Positions 1 to 6,334 are shown, counted from the first letter of the stretch. The stretch is 13,641 bases of DNA from Bacteroidia bacterium (GCA_013044305.1 JABEUT010000315.1:1-13641), one strand, 5' to 3'. Made by a program: numbers and translations. Notes: generated by a model from the letters alone, not told the origin.

Positions 1-652
1 GGGCAACTACGCAGGCGCCATAGCCTTTTACAACAGGTTTCTGAAAAGCGGGTATGTATCGGCCGATGTTTACTACAATCTGGGCAACTGCTATTACAGG
101 ACCAATGACATTGCAAGGGCGATACTGAATTACGAGCGGGCAAAGAAAATAACGCCTTCCGATGCCGATCTGCAATTCAACCTGCAGCTGGCCAACCTAA
201 AGACCACCGACAAGATACCGGGGGAAACGCAATTGATTATTAATACCTGGTGGACTAATTTTATAAACTTTGAAGGGGAACGCGGCTGGGCTTATTTTTC
301 AATTCTTTTTCTATGCCTTGCACTTATGCTCCTGCTGCTGTACCTTTTTTCGGGCCGTCTGGCATTCAGGCAGGCCGGTTTCTGGGGAGCAGTGCTTATG
401 TTTGCAGCCTGCACGGCTGCATTCATGCTTGCCAGGGAGCAATACCGGACTTTAACCACACACAGCACTGCAATTGTAATGTCACCAGGCGTAACGGTTA
501 AAGCCTCGCCGGCCGATAATGGCACGGCCCTGTTCGTTATTCACGACGGAACCAAAGTAACCATTGTAAAAACCGAGGGCGCCTGGACGGAAATAAAACT
601 ATCCAACGGCAACCAGGGCTGGCTGTTGAATACTGACATAGAAGCCATATAG
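1..652 (+). CDS. batE: BatE-like TPR and SH3 protein, 5'-truncated
   Basis: The reading frame is open from base 2 to the TAG at 650-652, giving the last 216 residues of a protein whose start lies left of the window. Residues 1-70 read as TPR helices (YYNLGNCYYRTNDIARAI, then a second A/L-rich repeat). Two membrane spans follow at about 96-117 and 126-144. A C-terminal bacterial SH3-like domain covers about 156-216, with DGTKVTIVKTEGAWTEIKL and the closing GWL. TPR, two spans and SH3 in this order is the layout of BatE, encoded at the end of the Bacteroidota bat (aerotolerance) operon beside MoxR and von Willebrand A-domain proteins. The role of Bat proteins is poorly defined; the TPR and SH3 parts suggest protein or cell-wall contacts. 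An internal TTG at 233 could look like a start, but the continuous TPR frame before it argues against that. The family call is good; the bat operon itself cannot be seen. Confidence 0.82.
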   Translation, partial: GNYAGAIAFYNRFLKSGYVSADVYYNLGNCYYRTNDIARAILNYERAKKITPSDADLQFNLQLANLKTTDKIPGETQLIINTWWTNFINFEGERGWAYFSILFLCLALMLLLLYLFSGRLAFRQAGFWGAVLMFAACTAAFMLAREQYRTLTTHSTAIVMSPGVTVKASPADNGTALFVIHDGTKVTIVKTEGAWTEIKLSNGNQGWLLNTDIEAI

Positions 653-657
653 CATGC

Positions 658-684
658 GGCTTTGCCTGCACGGCAGGCGCCGGC
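658..684. terminator. GC-rich hairpin between convergent genes
   Basis: GCCTGC (664-669) and GCAGGC (673-678) form a perfect six-pair stem around an ACG loop. It can be extended by GGC (658-660) with GCC (679-681) across a bulge of three T. It lies in the 34-base gap between the batE stop and the stop of the minus-strand lipoprotein gene, so it could end transcripts from both sides. There is no U-run directly after the stem on either strand, so classic intrinsic termination is uncertain; it may only protect 3' ends. Confidence 0.42.
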
Positions 685-686
685 TA

Positions 687-983
687 TTATTCCATTTTTT
701 TCATTTCCACTCCGCACATCTTGCACTTTCCGGGCAGTGAGTCCGACATGTAGCACTCCGGGCAGTAATAATTCCCCACTTTCACCAACGATATTTTATC
801 TTTCGGGCAATCGCCTGCCGTCATCGATCCATAGCCGCATTCAGGGCATTTGTAATTCATGTTTTTTGCAGGTTGCGCCTGCACTGTTGCCGTAGCCGTT
901 GCATCGGTGCCGGAATTGGCTTTATTGCCGCTGCAGCCCGCCGCAAAAGCAAGCGCGCAGGCTGCTATCATTGTCCATCTCAT
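687..983 (-). CDS. small lipoprotein with two Cys-rich metal-ribbon units (HMBD-like)
   Basis: This 98-aa protein starts with a short hydrophobic signal and a probable lipobox ending at Cys17 (LAFAAGC), so it is probably a lipoprotein. A Thr/Ala-rich linker (about 20-42) leads to two matched units. Unit 1 has C46, C49, C59 and D62; unit 2 has C74, C77, C87 and C90. Both have the spacing Cx2C-x9-Cx2(C/D), offset by 28 residues. The end of unit 2 (LPGKCKMCGVEM) closely resembles the PGKCPxCGMxL end of the heavy-metal-binding domain found at the N-terminus of CusB-like efflux adaptors and some copper ATPases. Here CPEC takes the place of CPMH. Metal binding (Zn, Cu or similar) in the periplasm is inferred. 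The gene lies 93 bases downstream of another lipoprotein gene on the same strand but has its own promoter-like element. No partner efflux gene is visible. Confidence 0.72.
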   Translation of the reverse strand: MRWTMIAACALAFAAGCSGNKANSGTDATATATVQAQPAKNMNYKCPECGYGSMTAGDCPKDKISLVKVGNYYCPECYMSDSLPGKCKMCGVEMKKME

Positions 984-1030
984 TATACCGGGTGTTTATT
1001 TGTTTTTTTTGCCTGAATACCTATATCCTG

Positions 1031-1038
1031 CAAAGGTA
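1031..1038 (-). promoter_or_regulatory. candidate Bacteroidota -7 element for the Cys-rich lipoprotein gene
   Basis: On the minus strand this reads TACCTTTG, an exact match to the Bacteroidota TAnnTTTG -7 consensus, about 48 bases before the start codon at 983. A TTG sits 14 bases further upstream, which is closer than the usual -33 spacing, so the upstream half is weak. The same octamer precedes rpsM in this window. Confidence 0.4.
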
Positions 1039-1076
1039 GGCAATTTAACTGCCAATAACAGAACCGAAGTTTGCTT

Positions 1077-2240
1077 TCATTTTTTTTCGGGTATTGGCTG
1101 CAAGGCCTGTTTTATTTCTTCTTCCAGATCTTCCGCCGGTATGTTCTTGTCTATTATTATGCCATCGGGCGAGATTAGCATGTTATAGGGCAGTGATCGT
1201 ATGTTATACAATTCGAACAGTTTTGAATTCCTGCCGGTGGTGTCGCATACATTGGCGCCAGCAAACTTATAACGGTTGAGTGCATTTATCCAGGCATCCT
1301 TGTCGCGGTCGAATGATATGCCTAAAACAATAAACCTGTTCGACTTGAATTTATTTGCCGTGGCAGCCACAGCTGGCAGGGCGGCAAGGGATGCCCTGCT
1401 TGCCGAGGACCAGAAGAAGAGCAAGGCTGTTTTCCCTTTTAATGAAGATGGACTTAGGAACTTTCCGTTTTCACCGGGCAGGTTGAAGTCGGGTAAAACT
1501 GCGCCTATGGCTGTTCTCCTGAATGCCGTTACCTGACGGTGGAAGTGATTGGTATAAACCGATGAAGGATATTTTGCCGACAGGGCACTGTCCAGCCTGA
1601 TGTAAACGGCAAGAAATTTGTCGGGGGGCAACTGCTCAATAGCTGCCATGGCGCTGAAGTAAGTCAAATTATCATGAATGAATTTGAGGATGAACCTTTG
1701 GTGCAGGCTGTGGATGGAGTCGAACGGCGCTTCAAGCGCCATGTTAAGCGAATCGAGCCTGCGCGGGTTGCCTCCCATAGCGGTGGCTTTGGCCTGTGCG
1801 CAGCTTTGCAGCGAATCGAGGGCGGCATGGTACTCTGCCGACTCGCGGTTGAGTATCTTGTAGCGTTTTGAATCCGGCGATCCGCTTGCCGACCATGTAT
1901 AGCCGAGGTCGTCGGAGCTGGCCGTAAAATTTACCGTTTCGCCCGAATCGAGTATCAGGGTGGCATAATTGTTGCTTGTAAGGCGTATGTTGTAAAAGCC
2001 TTTATATATACCCGTTGTATGAAAGCTGAACCTGCCTTCCTTGCCAATCAATGCCGAATCAAGCGGGGTTATGCCATCGGGTGTAAGGCGGTCGAGATAT
2101 ATATACATGCCTTGCCCGCTGCCTTCGAGGCTTCCGGTAAGATTAAACGATGAGGCGGCTTTTTTTTGAACCGGATAATGGCAGGAGCCTGTCATAAAGG
2201 CTGCCAAAAAAATATAATAACGTATTCCCGCTGATTTCAT
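1077..2240 (-). CDS. DUF4369 and thioredoxin-fold lipoprotein lacking the CxxC active site
   Basis: This 387-aa protein has an N-terminal signal ending in a lipobox-like MTGSC, so Cys20 is probably lipidated. Residues about 32-110 match the DUF4369 pattern (TGSLEGSG, LDSALIGKEGRFSF, LILDSGETV). A helical middle (about 125-240) leads to a TlpA/AhpC-TSA-type thioredoxin fold (about 243-380) starting GAVLPDFNLPGENGK. DUF4369-TlpA proteins are common Bacteroidota periplasmic thiol-disulfide oxidoreductases, and related ones occur near polysaccharide-use and respiration genes. Here the expected FWASWCGPC motif reads FFWSSASRAS at 275-284: S281 and S284 replace both catalytic cysteines. The cis-proline region is kept (SLPYN, P351). 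The fold is therefore probably intact but without redox chemistry, and a binding or scaffold role is inferred. The gene faces away from the DUF3078 gene across a 261-base gap. Confidence 0.86.
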   Translation of the reverse strand: MKSAGIRYYIFLAAFMTGSCHYPVQKKAASSFNLTGSLEGSGQGMYIYLDRLTPDGITPLDSALIGKEGRFSFHTTGIYKGFYNIRLTSNNYATLILDSGETVNFTASSDDLGYTWSASGSPDSKRYKILNRESAEYHAALDSLQSCAQAKATAMGGNPRRLDSLNMALEAPFDSIHSLHQRFILKFIHDNLTYFSAMAAIEQLPPDKFLAVYIRLDSALSAKYPSSVYTNHFHRQVTAFRRTAIGAVLPDFNLPGENGKFLSPSSLKGKTALLFFWSSASRASLAALPAVAATANKFKSNRFIVLGISFDRDKDAWINALNRYKFAGANVCDTTGRNSKLFELYNIRSLPYNMLISPDGIIIDKNIPAEDLEEEIKQALQPIPEKK

Positions 2241-2256
2241 GAACCGGTATAAAACG

Positions 2257-2264
2257 CAAAATTA
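2257..2264 (-). promoter_or_regulatory. candidate -7 element for the thioredoxin-fold lipoprotein gene
   Basis: The minus strand reads TAATTTTG, matching TAnnTTTG, in the divergent 2241-2501 gap. The transcript would have a leader of only about 10-12 bases before the ATG at 2240. No good TTTG -33 element is present at standard spacing, so this is a weak call. Confidence 0.28.
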
Positions 2265-2416
2265 ATAATAAAGCATGCAACGGGACTATGCAGATACATG
2301 CCTGTTGCCAACACCCTTTGTTTGCAGAAAAAGGCTGCCGGCACATGGCTGCAATGCGGTGTTGCGGTGGTAAAAAAATTAACAGAAACCGGCATATCAT
2401 CTGAAAATAAAAATAT

Positions 2417-2424
2417 TATTTTTG
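2417..2424 (+). promoter_or_regulatory. candidate -7 element for the DUF3078-mscL pair
   Basis: TATTTTTG fits TAnnTTTG on the plus strand, inside an AT-rich run. It would give a leader of about 70 bases before the ATG at 2502. The expected TTTG about 19-20 bases upstream is not evident. It is the best-placed candidate for the two-gene unit that follows. Confidence 0.33.
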
Positions 2425-2501
2425 AGCGCCTTCATCTCCAAAGGGCAGGGGAGGCGTTGAAAAAATCCATGAATACAAGCCTGTAACAGTTTAAAACAGG
2501 A

Positions 2502-3485
2502 ATGAAAAAATATATATTATTATGCGTAGTGTGTTCCCTCTGGAATACCGTATCCGCGCAGGAGAAGGATTTAACAGCGGCTGCACAGAAATTGTTGGCT
2601 ACTGCAAAATTGGATTCGACATTAAAAGCTAAAAAATGGGATGTGGGTGGTCCGTTCAGCCTCAATTTTACCCAGACCAATTTCAGCAACTGGGCGGCAG
2701 GCGGACAGAACTCCCTGGGCCTTACCGGTCTTTTATCCTTTCATGCCAATTACGGCAACAAACGGTTTTCGTGGCTCAATGATCTGGAACTCGACTTTGG
2801 CTTCGCCGAGGTACAGGACATGCCCTTGCAAAAAACAACCGACCAGATTGAGGCAACATCCAGCGTAGGATACCAGCTCTTCGACCATGTGCTTGCATCA
2901 TTCCTCACCAACTTCCAGACCCAGTTCGCGCCGGGTTACACCAACCCCGCCGATACGGTATTGATGTCCAGGTTCATGTCGCCGGGCTATCTGGTGCTCT
3001 CGCTGGGTTTAAACTATAAGCCGAACAAAACTTGGATGTTCTTCCTGTCTCCGGCCAGTATAAGGCTGGTGTTTGTGGAAGACCAGAACCTTGCCAACGC
3101 CGGCGATTACGGGGTTACTCCGGCGGTAAGAGGCAGCAACGGGCAGATTATAACCCCCGGAAAAAATGAGCTGACAGAATTCGGCGCCTACCTGAAAACT
3201 TCATATATCCATACCTTCAGCAAAAAAGTAAGCTTTAATACCAACCTTGAACTATTCTCAAACTATCTTAAAAATCCGCAGAATATAGTAGTTGACTGGT
3301 ACGGCCTGCTTCAGATAAAGGTAAGCAAGGTGCTTGCCGTAACCTTCAACTACCAGACCATTTATGATAATACGGTATTGGTGCCCGTTTACAAATCAGT
3401 GAACGGTGCCGAAACGCAGGTAGGCAAAGGGCCCCGTTTACAAATTAAGGACATATTAGGCGCCGGACTGGGCTTCAAAATTTAA
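2502..3485 (+). CDS. DUF3078 family outer-membrane beta-barrel protein
   Basis: This 327-aa protein begins with a Sec signal peptide, with likely cleavage after VSA19 before Gln20. The mature part opens with the DUF3078 hallmark: W-DVGG-FSLNFTQTNFSNWAAGG (about 46-68). Alternating aromatic and hydrophobic strands follow through to the C-terminal LGAGLGFKI. Typical segments are SSVGYQLFDHVLASFLTNFQ and the paired ends KVLAVTFNYQTIYDN and LQIKDILGAGLGF. DUF3078 proteins are Bacteroidota outer-membrane proteins of unknown function. The strand pattern supports a small barrel in the outer membrane; transport or structural duty is not known. The start is fixed by the signal peptide, and the leader is A-rich (AACAGGAATG) with no convincing Shine-Dalgarno motif. 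mscL follows after 35 bases on the same strand, so the two are probably cotranscribed. Confidence 0.83.
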   Translation: MKKYILLCVVCSLWNTVSAQEKDLTAAAQKLLATAKLDSTLKAKKWDVGGPFSLNFTQTNFSNWAAGGQNSLGLTGLLSFHANYGNKRFSWLNDLELDFGFAEVQDMPLQKTTDQIEATSSVGYQLFDHVLASFLTNFQTQFAPGYTNPADTVLMSRFMSPGYLVLSLGLNYKPNKTWMFFLSPASIRLVFVEDQNLANAGDYGVTPAVRGSNGQIITPGKNELTEFGAYLKTSYIHTFSKKVSFNTNLELFSNYLKNPQNIVVDWYGLLQIKVSKVLAVTFNYQTIYDNTVLVPVYKSVNGAETQVGKGPRLQIKDILGAGLGFKI

Positions 3486-3520
3486 ACAAAGTGCGATTAT
3501 AAACCTCTAAAACAAACACT

Positions 3521-3904
3521 ATGTCATTTATTTCAGAATTTAAAAAGTTTGCCATGGAAGGCAGCGTGTTAGAGCTGGCCGTGGGCTTTGTGGTAGGCGC
3601 CGCATTTAAGGAGATCGTCTCCTCGCTGGTAAACGACATCATCTCCCCGGCAATATTAAAACCTGCACTCACTTTTGCCAAGCTTGCCGATTTAAACCAG
3701 CTTGTAATACCCGGTACTGCTATAAAATATGGCAGTTTCATTTCAAGCGTCATATCGTTTCTTATCGTAGCCCTTACGCTTTTCGTTATCATTAAAGCAA
3801 TTAATGCTGCAAAGACCAAAAAGGAAGCAGTTGCACCGCCCCCTGAACCTTCATCTACCGATAAGCTTTTGATGGAAATAAGAGACAAGCTGTCGGCTAA
3901 ATAA
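3521..3904 (+). CDS. mscL: large-conductance mechanosensitive channel MscL
   Basis: MscL is a homopentameric inner-membrane channel that opens under membrane tension and releases solutes during hypo-osmotic shock. The 127-aa protein aligns from residue 1 with the family: the amphipathic N-terminal helix MSFISEFKKFAMEG, TM1 (about 15-43, LELAVGFVVGAAF), a short periplasmic loop, TM2 (about 71-95) and a C-terminal helix (about 113-125, KLLMEIRDKL) after a Pro-rich linker. By ungapped alignment with E. coli MscL, gate residue Leu19 is kept but Val23 is Phe23, and Arg13 is Glu13. The periplasmic loop is about five residues shorter than in E. coli, and total length is slightly below the usual 130-150. 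It sits 35 bases after the DUF3078 gene. Identification is secure; the effect of the gate change is unknown. Confidence 0.95.
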   Translation: MSFISEFKKFAMEGSVLELAVGFVVGAAFKEIVSSLVNDIISPAILKPALTFAKLADLNQLVIPGTAIKYGSFISSVISFLIVALTLFVIIKAINAAKTKKEAVAPPPEPSSTDKLLMEIRDKLSAK

Positions 3905-3929
3905 CACTGCCCCAGAGGCTCCATGCACC

Positions 3930-3966
3930 TGCTGTTGGGAATCCACTAATGCTACTTACAACAGCA
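3930..3966 (+). terminator. weak inverted repeat downstream of mscL
   Basis: TGCTGTTG (3930-3937) and CAACAGCA (3959-3966) form an eight-pair stem with a 21-base loop, about 26 bases after the mscL stop, followed by TTTCTG. The loop is long and the T-run short, so it may be a 3'-end element or chance. No better terminator is seen before the next gene. Confidence 0.25.
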
Positions 3967-4068
3967 TTTCTGCCCATTCGCTATACAGGCCTTGCCTTGT
4001 TAATAATTTGTTAAAAATGAAGCGCTTGCAACAGGCGGCATTATATTGGCATATTAAATATAGAGGGT

Positions 4069-4392
4069 ATGAACAAAACAAAAATCATTTTACGCGCTTT
4101 CGCCTTTATCCTGTTTGTGGTTACAGCAAGCTCCTGCACCCAAACCGAATTTCTTACACTAAAGGATAGCGATTCCCAAGATGTTAAACTATACTTTACC
4201 AAAATGCCCGACAGGCATTACGACGAGCTTGAATACATTGTTACCGATGGCATAAGTCTCAATGAGGAAAAGCAGCAGTTTTTGCAGGAAGCGAAAAAAG
4301 CCGGAGCCGATGCGGTTGTTAATACGCAGGTCTATTACAACCACAACGAGTACGTAATATCCGGTATGGCCGTTAAATTGAGGAATGATTGA
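4069..4392 (+). CDS. small putative lipoprotein with a GADAVV motif (YbjQ/RcsF-like end)
   Basis: This 107-aa protein has a basic start, a hydrophobic stretch (about 6-20) and a likely lipobox ending at Cys23 (VTASSC), so it is probably lipid-anchored. The mature part has a helix rich in Gln, Glu and Lys (about 65-78). The end, AKKAGADAVVNTQVYYN followed by EYVISGMAVKL, resembles the GA(D/N)A(V/I) strand and final SGxAV strand shared by small folds such as YbjQ, DUF4156 and RcsF. This is pattern recognition and not a firm family match, and the function is unknown. AGAGGG lies only one base before the ATG, too close for a normal Shine-Dalgarno. The preceding 164 bases lack an exact TAnnTTTG; TAATTTG, one base short, occurs near 4005. 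It converges on rplQ. Confidence 0.66.
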   Translation: MNKTKIILRAFAFILFVVTASSCTQTEFLTLKDSDSQDVKLYFTKMPDRHYDELEYIVTDGISLNEEKQQFLQEAKKAGADAVVNTQVYYNHNEYVISGMAVKLRND

Positions 4393-4414
4393 TAGCAGTT
4401 GATGTTGCAGTACT

Positions 4415-4450
4415 TTCAGCCTTGCGACGGCTGGCTGAACAGTTGCAAGG
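4415..4450 (+). terminator. overlapping hairpins downstream of the small lipoprotein gene
   Basis: TTCAGCC (4415-4421) can pair with GGCTGAA (4433-4439), and alternatively CCTTGC (4420-4425) with GCAAGG (4445-4450). The two pairings exclude each other. They begin about 22 bases after the stop codon. A modest T-rich stretch (TATTTTTC) comes about 15 bases later, so this is only a possible terminator. Confidence 0.3.
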
Positions 4451-4652
4451 TTATGTTTATATCTATTTTTCAAAACTGAAAAAAACCGAATGTTACCTGC
4501 CCCCAAAAGCCCTTTCTCTTGTGGTATAATGGGCAATGATGCACCGGAAGGAGTTAATGGTAAACCGAGATAAGATGCTTGCTTAGCAACCATTCCGGCC
4601 GATTGCCCCGCTTGAATTAAGTATAGGTAAGTTCAGGCAAATGACATGCTAT

Positions 4653-4675
4653 TCCCCCGTCCATAGGCAGGGAGA
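4653..4675 (-). terminator. hairpin downstream of rplQ
   Basis: In minus-strand RNA the outer six bases pair (UCUCCC with GGGGGA, one G-U), a 2x2 internal loop follows, then CC/GG closes a three-base UAU loop. The plus-strand RNA loses one pair, which favours a role on the rplQ side. It is about 45-67 bases after the rplQ stop. There is no U-run after it, so it may be a weak terminator or a 3'-end stabiliser. Confidence 0.3.
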
Positions 4676-4719
4676 TTAGGCAAAGTAAGTTGAACTTCAG
4701 TTTTTTTTGATACCGGGTG

Positions 4720-5208
4720 TCAGGCGTTGGCTTCCGCTTCTTTCTTCTTGGCGGTTGCCTCGGCTCCGGCGGCGCCTTTGCGTCTGCCGCGGCGCGTTTT
4801 GCCTTTCTTTTCTTCCGTTTCGGCCTTGCCTGCGGTTGATGCAGTTTGCTGTCCGAAATCCACCAGTTCAATAAAGCACATCTGCGAGTTGTCGCCAAGG
4901 CGGGTGCCTGTTTTCAGTATACGGGTATATCCGCCCGGGCGGCTGGTAATTTTTGGCGAAACCTCCCTGAACAATTCCTTTACCGCATCCTTATCGCCCA
5001 GATAGCTGAACACGATACGCCTGTTGTGGGTGGTGTCCTCTTTTGACCTGTTGATGAGCGGCTCCACAAAAGTACGCAACTCCTTAGCCTTGGCTACGGT
5101 GGTGTTTATTCTTTTATGAATGATGAGGGAGGACGACATGTTGGACAACATGGCTTTGCGGTGCGTGTTGGTCCTGCCCAGGTGATTATGTTTATTTAAG
5201 TGTCTCAT
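4720..5208 (-). CDS. rplQ: 50S ribosomal protein L17 with a long basic/acidic tail
   Basis: L17 is a large-subunit protein near the polypeptide exit tunnel. The conserved core (about 1-117) opens with the family start MRHLNKHNHLGRTNTHRKAM. It continues through LRTFVEPLINRSKEDTTHNR and ends with a GGYTRILKTGTRLGDNS strand and the CFIELVDF motif. Residues about 118-162 form a low-complexity tail of Ala, Lys, Glu and Arg (KTRRGRRKGAAGAEATAKKK) that E. coli L17 (127 aa) lacks. Similar charged tails occur on L17 in other Bacteroidota. It is the last gene of the alpha cluster, 76 bases after rpoA, and an inverted repeat lies in that gap. The leader has no Shine-Dalgarno motif. Confidence 0.96.
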   Translation of the reverse strand: MRHLNKHNHLGRTNTHRKAMLSNMSSSLIIHKRINTTVAKAKELRTFVEPLINRSKEDTTHNRRIVFSYLGDKDAVKELFREVSPKITSRPGGYTRILKTGTRLGDNSQMCFIELVDFGQQTASTAGKAETEEKKGKTRRGRRKGAAGAEATAKKKEAEANA

Positions 5209-5234
5209 AACGTTTTACTGTGTTGTTGTTTAAC

Positions 5235-5267
5235 AATAACGGGCTGGAAAAAATTAACCCGGTTATT
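5235..5267 (-). other. stem-loop in the rpoA-rplQ gap
   Basis: AATAACGGG (5235-5243) is complementary to CCCGGTTATT (5258-5267) except for one bulged base, giving nine pairs around a 14-base A-rich loop. It fills much of the 76-base gap between rpoA and rplQ. No U-run follows it, so it is unlikely to be a full terminator. It could be an RNA processing or stability element that sets rplQ expression relative to rpoA. Confidence 0.45.
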
Positions 5268-5284
5268 CCTTTTCGTTTAGCAAA

Positions 5285-6277
5285 TTATTCTTTATCAAGC
5301 CCGTATTTTTCTATAGCCATGCCGAAGTTCAGTCCTTTGGTGCGTATCATGTCTTCAATCTCGGTAAGTGATTTTTTGCCGAAATTCCGGAACTTGAGAA
5401 GGTCGTTCTTGTTGAATTGAACCAGTTGCCCCAGTGTGGCTACTTCGGCTGCCTTCAGGCAGTTCAGGGCGCGCACCGAAAGGTCCATATCTACAAGCTT
5501 GGTTTTAAGCAGCTGGCGTATCCTCAAATCGTTTTCATCCAGTTCCTCATTGTCCTTTTTGCTGTCGAGGTCGAGGGTAATCTTTTCGTCGGAGAACAGC
5601 GCAAAGTGGTATATCAGTATTTTGGCTGCCTCTTTCAGGGCTTCTTTCGGATGTATGGAGCCGTCGGTGGTTACCGTGAGCAATAGTTTTTCATAGTCGG
5701 TTTTTTGTTCCACCCTGAAGTTCTCCACATTGTATCTTACATTTTTTATGGGGGTAAAGATAGAATCAATAGGTATAAGGCCTATTTCACCGTTCAAAGG
5801 CTTGTTTTCTTCTGCCGGTATGTAGCCTCTTCCTTTTATGATGGTCAAATCTATTTTCAGTTTCACGTTGCTGTCCATGCGGCAGATAACCAGTTCCGGG
5901 TTAAGCACCTGGAAAGCCGATGTGAACTTGCCTATATCGCCGGCGGTAAACTCATCCTTATCGGTTATGGAAATGGTTACCTTCTCGGTGTTGGTACCTT
6001 CAATCTGTTTTTTAAACCTAACCTGTTTCAGGTTCAGTATTATTTCGGTAATGTCTTCCATTACGCCCTTAATGGTAGTAAACTCATGGTCTACACCCTG
6101 AATCTTGATGGAAGAAATGGCATAACCTTCCAGCGATGACAAAAGGATGCGGCGCAGCGCATTGCCAATGGTTATTCCGTAACCCGGTTCAAGGGGTTTA
6201 AATTCAAATTCTCCTTCGGTGTCGGAGGAAGAAGTCATTATAACTTTGTCGGGCTTTTGAAATGCAAGTATTGCCAT
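5285..6277 (-). CDS. rpoA: DNA-directed RNA polymerase subunit alpha
   Basis: RpoA dimerises to nucleate RNA polymerase assembly and contacts promoter DNA and activators through its C-terminal domain. The protein is 330 aa, the usual length (E. coli 329). The N-terminal domain (about 1-235) contains the dimer-interface helix GITIGNALRRILLSSLEGYA (35-53) and the IKGRGYIPAEEN segment. An acidic linker (about 238-250) leads to the C-terminal domain (about 255-325) with LSVRALNCLKAAEVATLGQL and GKKSLTEIEDMI. R269 and N272 match the DNA-contacting R265 and N268 of E. coli. The gene lies between rpsD (57 bases upstream) and rplQ, the standard alpha-operon position. The ATG at 6277 matches the family N-terminus. 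Confidence 0.98.
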   Translation of the reverse strand: MAILAFQKPDKVIMTSSSDTEGEFEFKPLEPGYGITIGNALRRILLSSLEGYAISSIKIQGVDHEFTTIKGVMEDITEIILNLKQVRFKKQIEGTNTEKVTISITDKDEFTAGDIGKFTSAFQVLNPELVICRMDSNVKLKIDLTIIKGRGYIPAEENKPLNGEIGLIPIDSIFTPIKNVRYNVENFRVEQKTDYEKLLLTVTTDGSIHPKEALKEAAKILIYHFALFSDEKITLDLDSKKDNEELDENDLRIRQLLKTKLVDMDLSVRALNCLKAAEVATLGQLVQFNKNDLLKFRNFGKKSLTEIEDMIRTKGLNFGMAIEKYGLDKE

Positions 6278-6334
6278 AAGGTTGTATTGAGATTTTAGTG
6301 TTAAGGTTTTAAATCTGTCGGTTGAGGTTAAGCA

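Larger units (their letters stand above)
4393..4719. other. convergent intergenic region (327 bases), no gene seen
   Basis: This stretch separates the plus-strand lipoprotein gene from the 3' end of rplQ. No convincing coding frame was found. It contains small inverted repeats at both ends (listed separately), an AT-rich centre (about 4455-4490) and a TATAAT at 4525-4530. An AAGGAG at 4548-4553 is followed by a ten-codon frame ending at 4586. That motif is not expected to drive translation in Bacteroidota. Transcripts from both sides presumably end here. Confidence 0.55.

Noticed and set aside
233..652. TTG at 233 as the start of a 139-aa protein
   Set aside because: The same frame is open back to base 2 and encodes a good TPR region, so the TTG is internal to batE.
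4557..4586. AAGGAG followed by ATG and a ten-codon frame
   Set aside because: It looks like a translated leader peptide, but Bacteroidota do not generally use Shine-Dalgarno motifs, and the frame is very short with no recognisable gene after it.
4700..4722. T-run beside GATACCGGGTGTC near the rplQ stop as a terminator
   Set aside because: On the rplQ strand the run is A and not T, and the stem has a mismatch; on the other strand the T-run precedes the stem.
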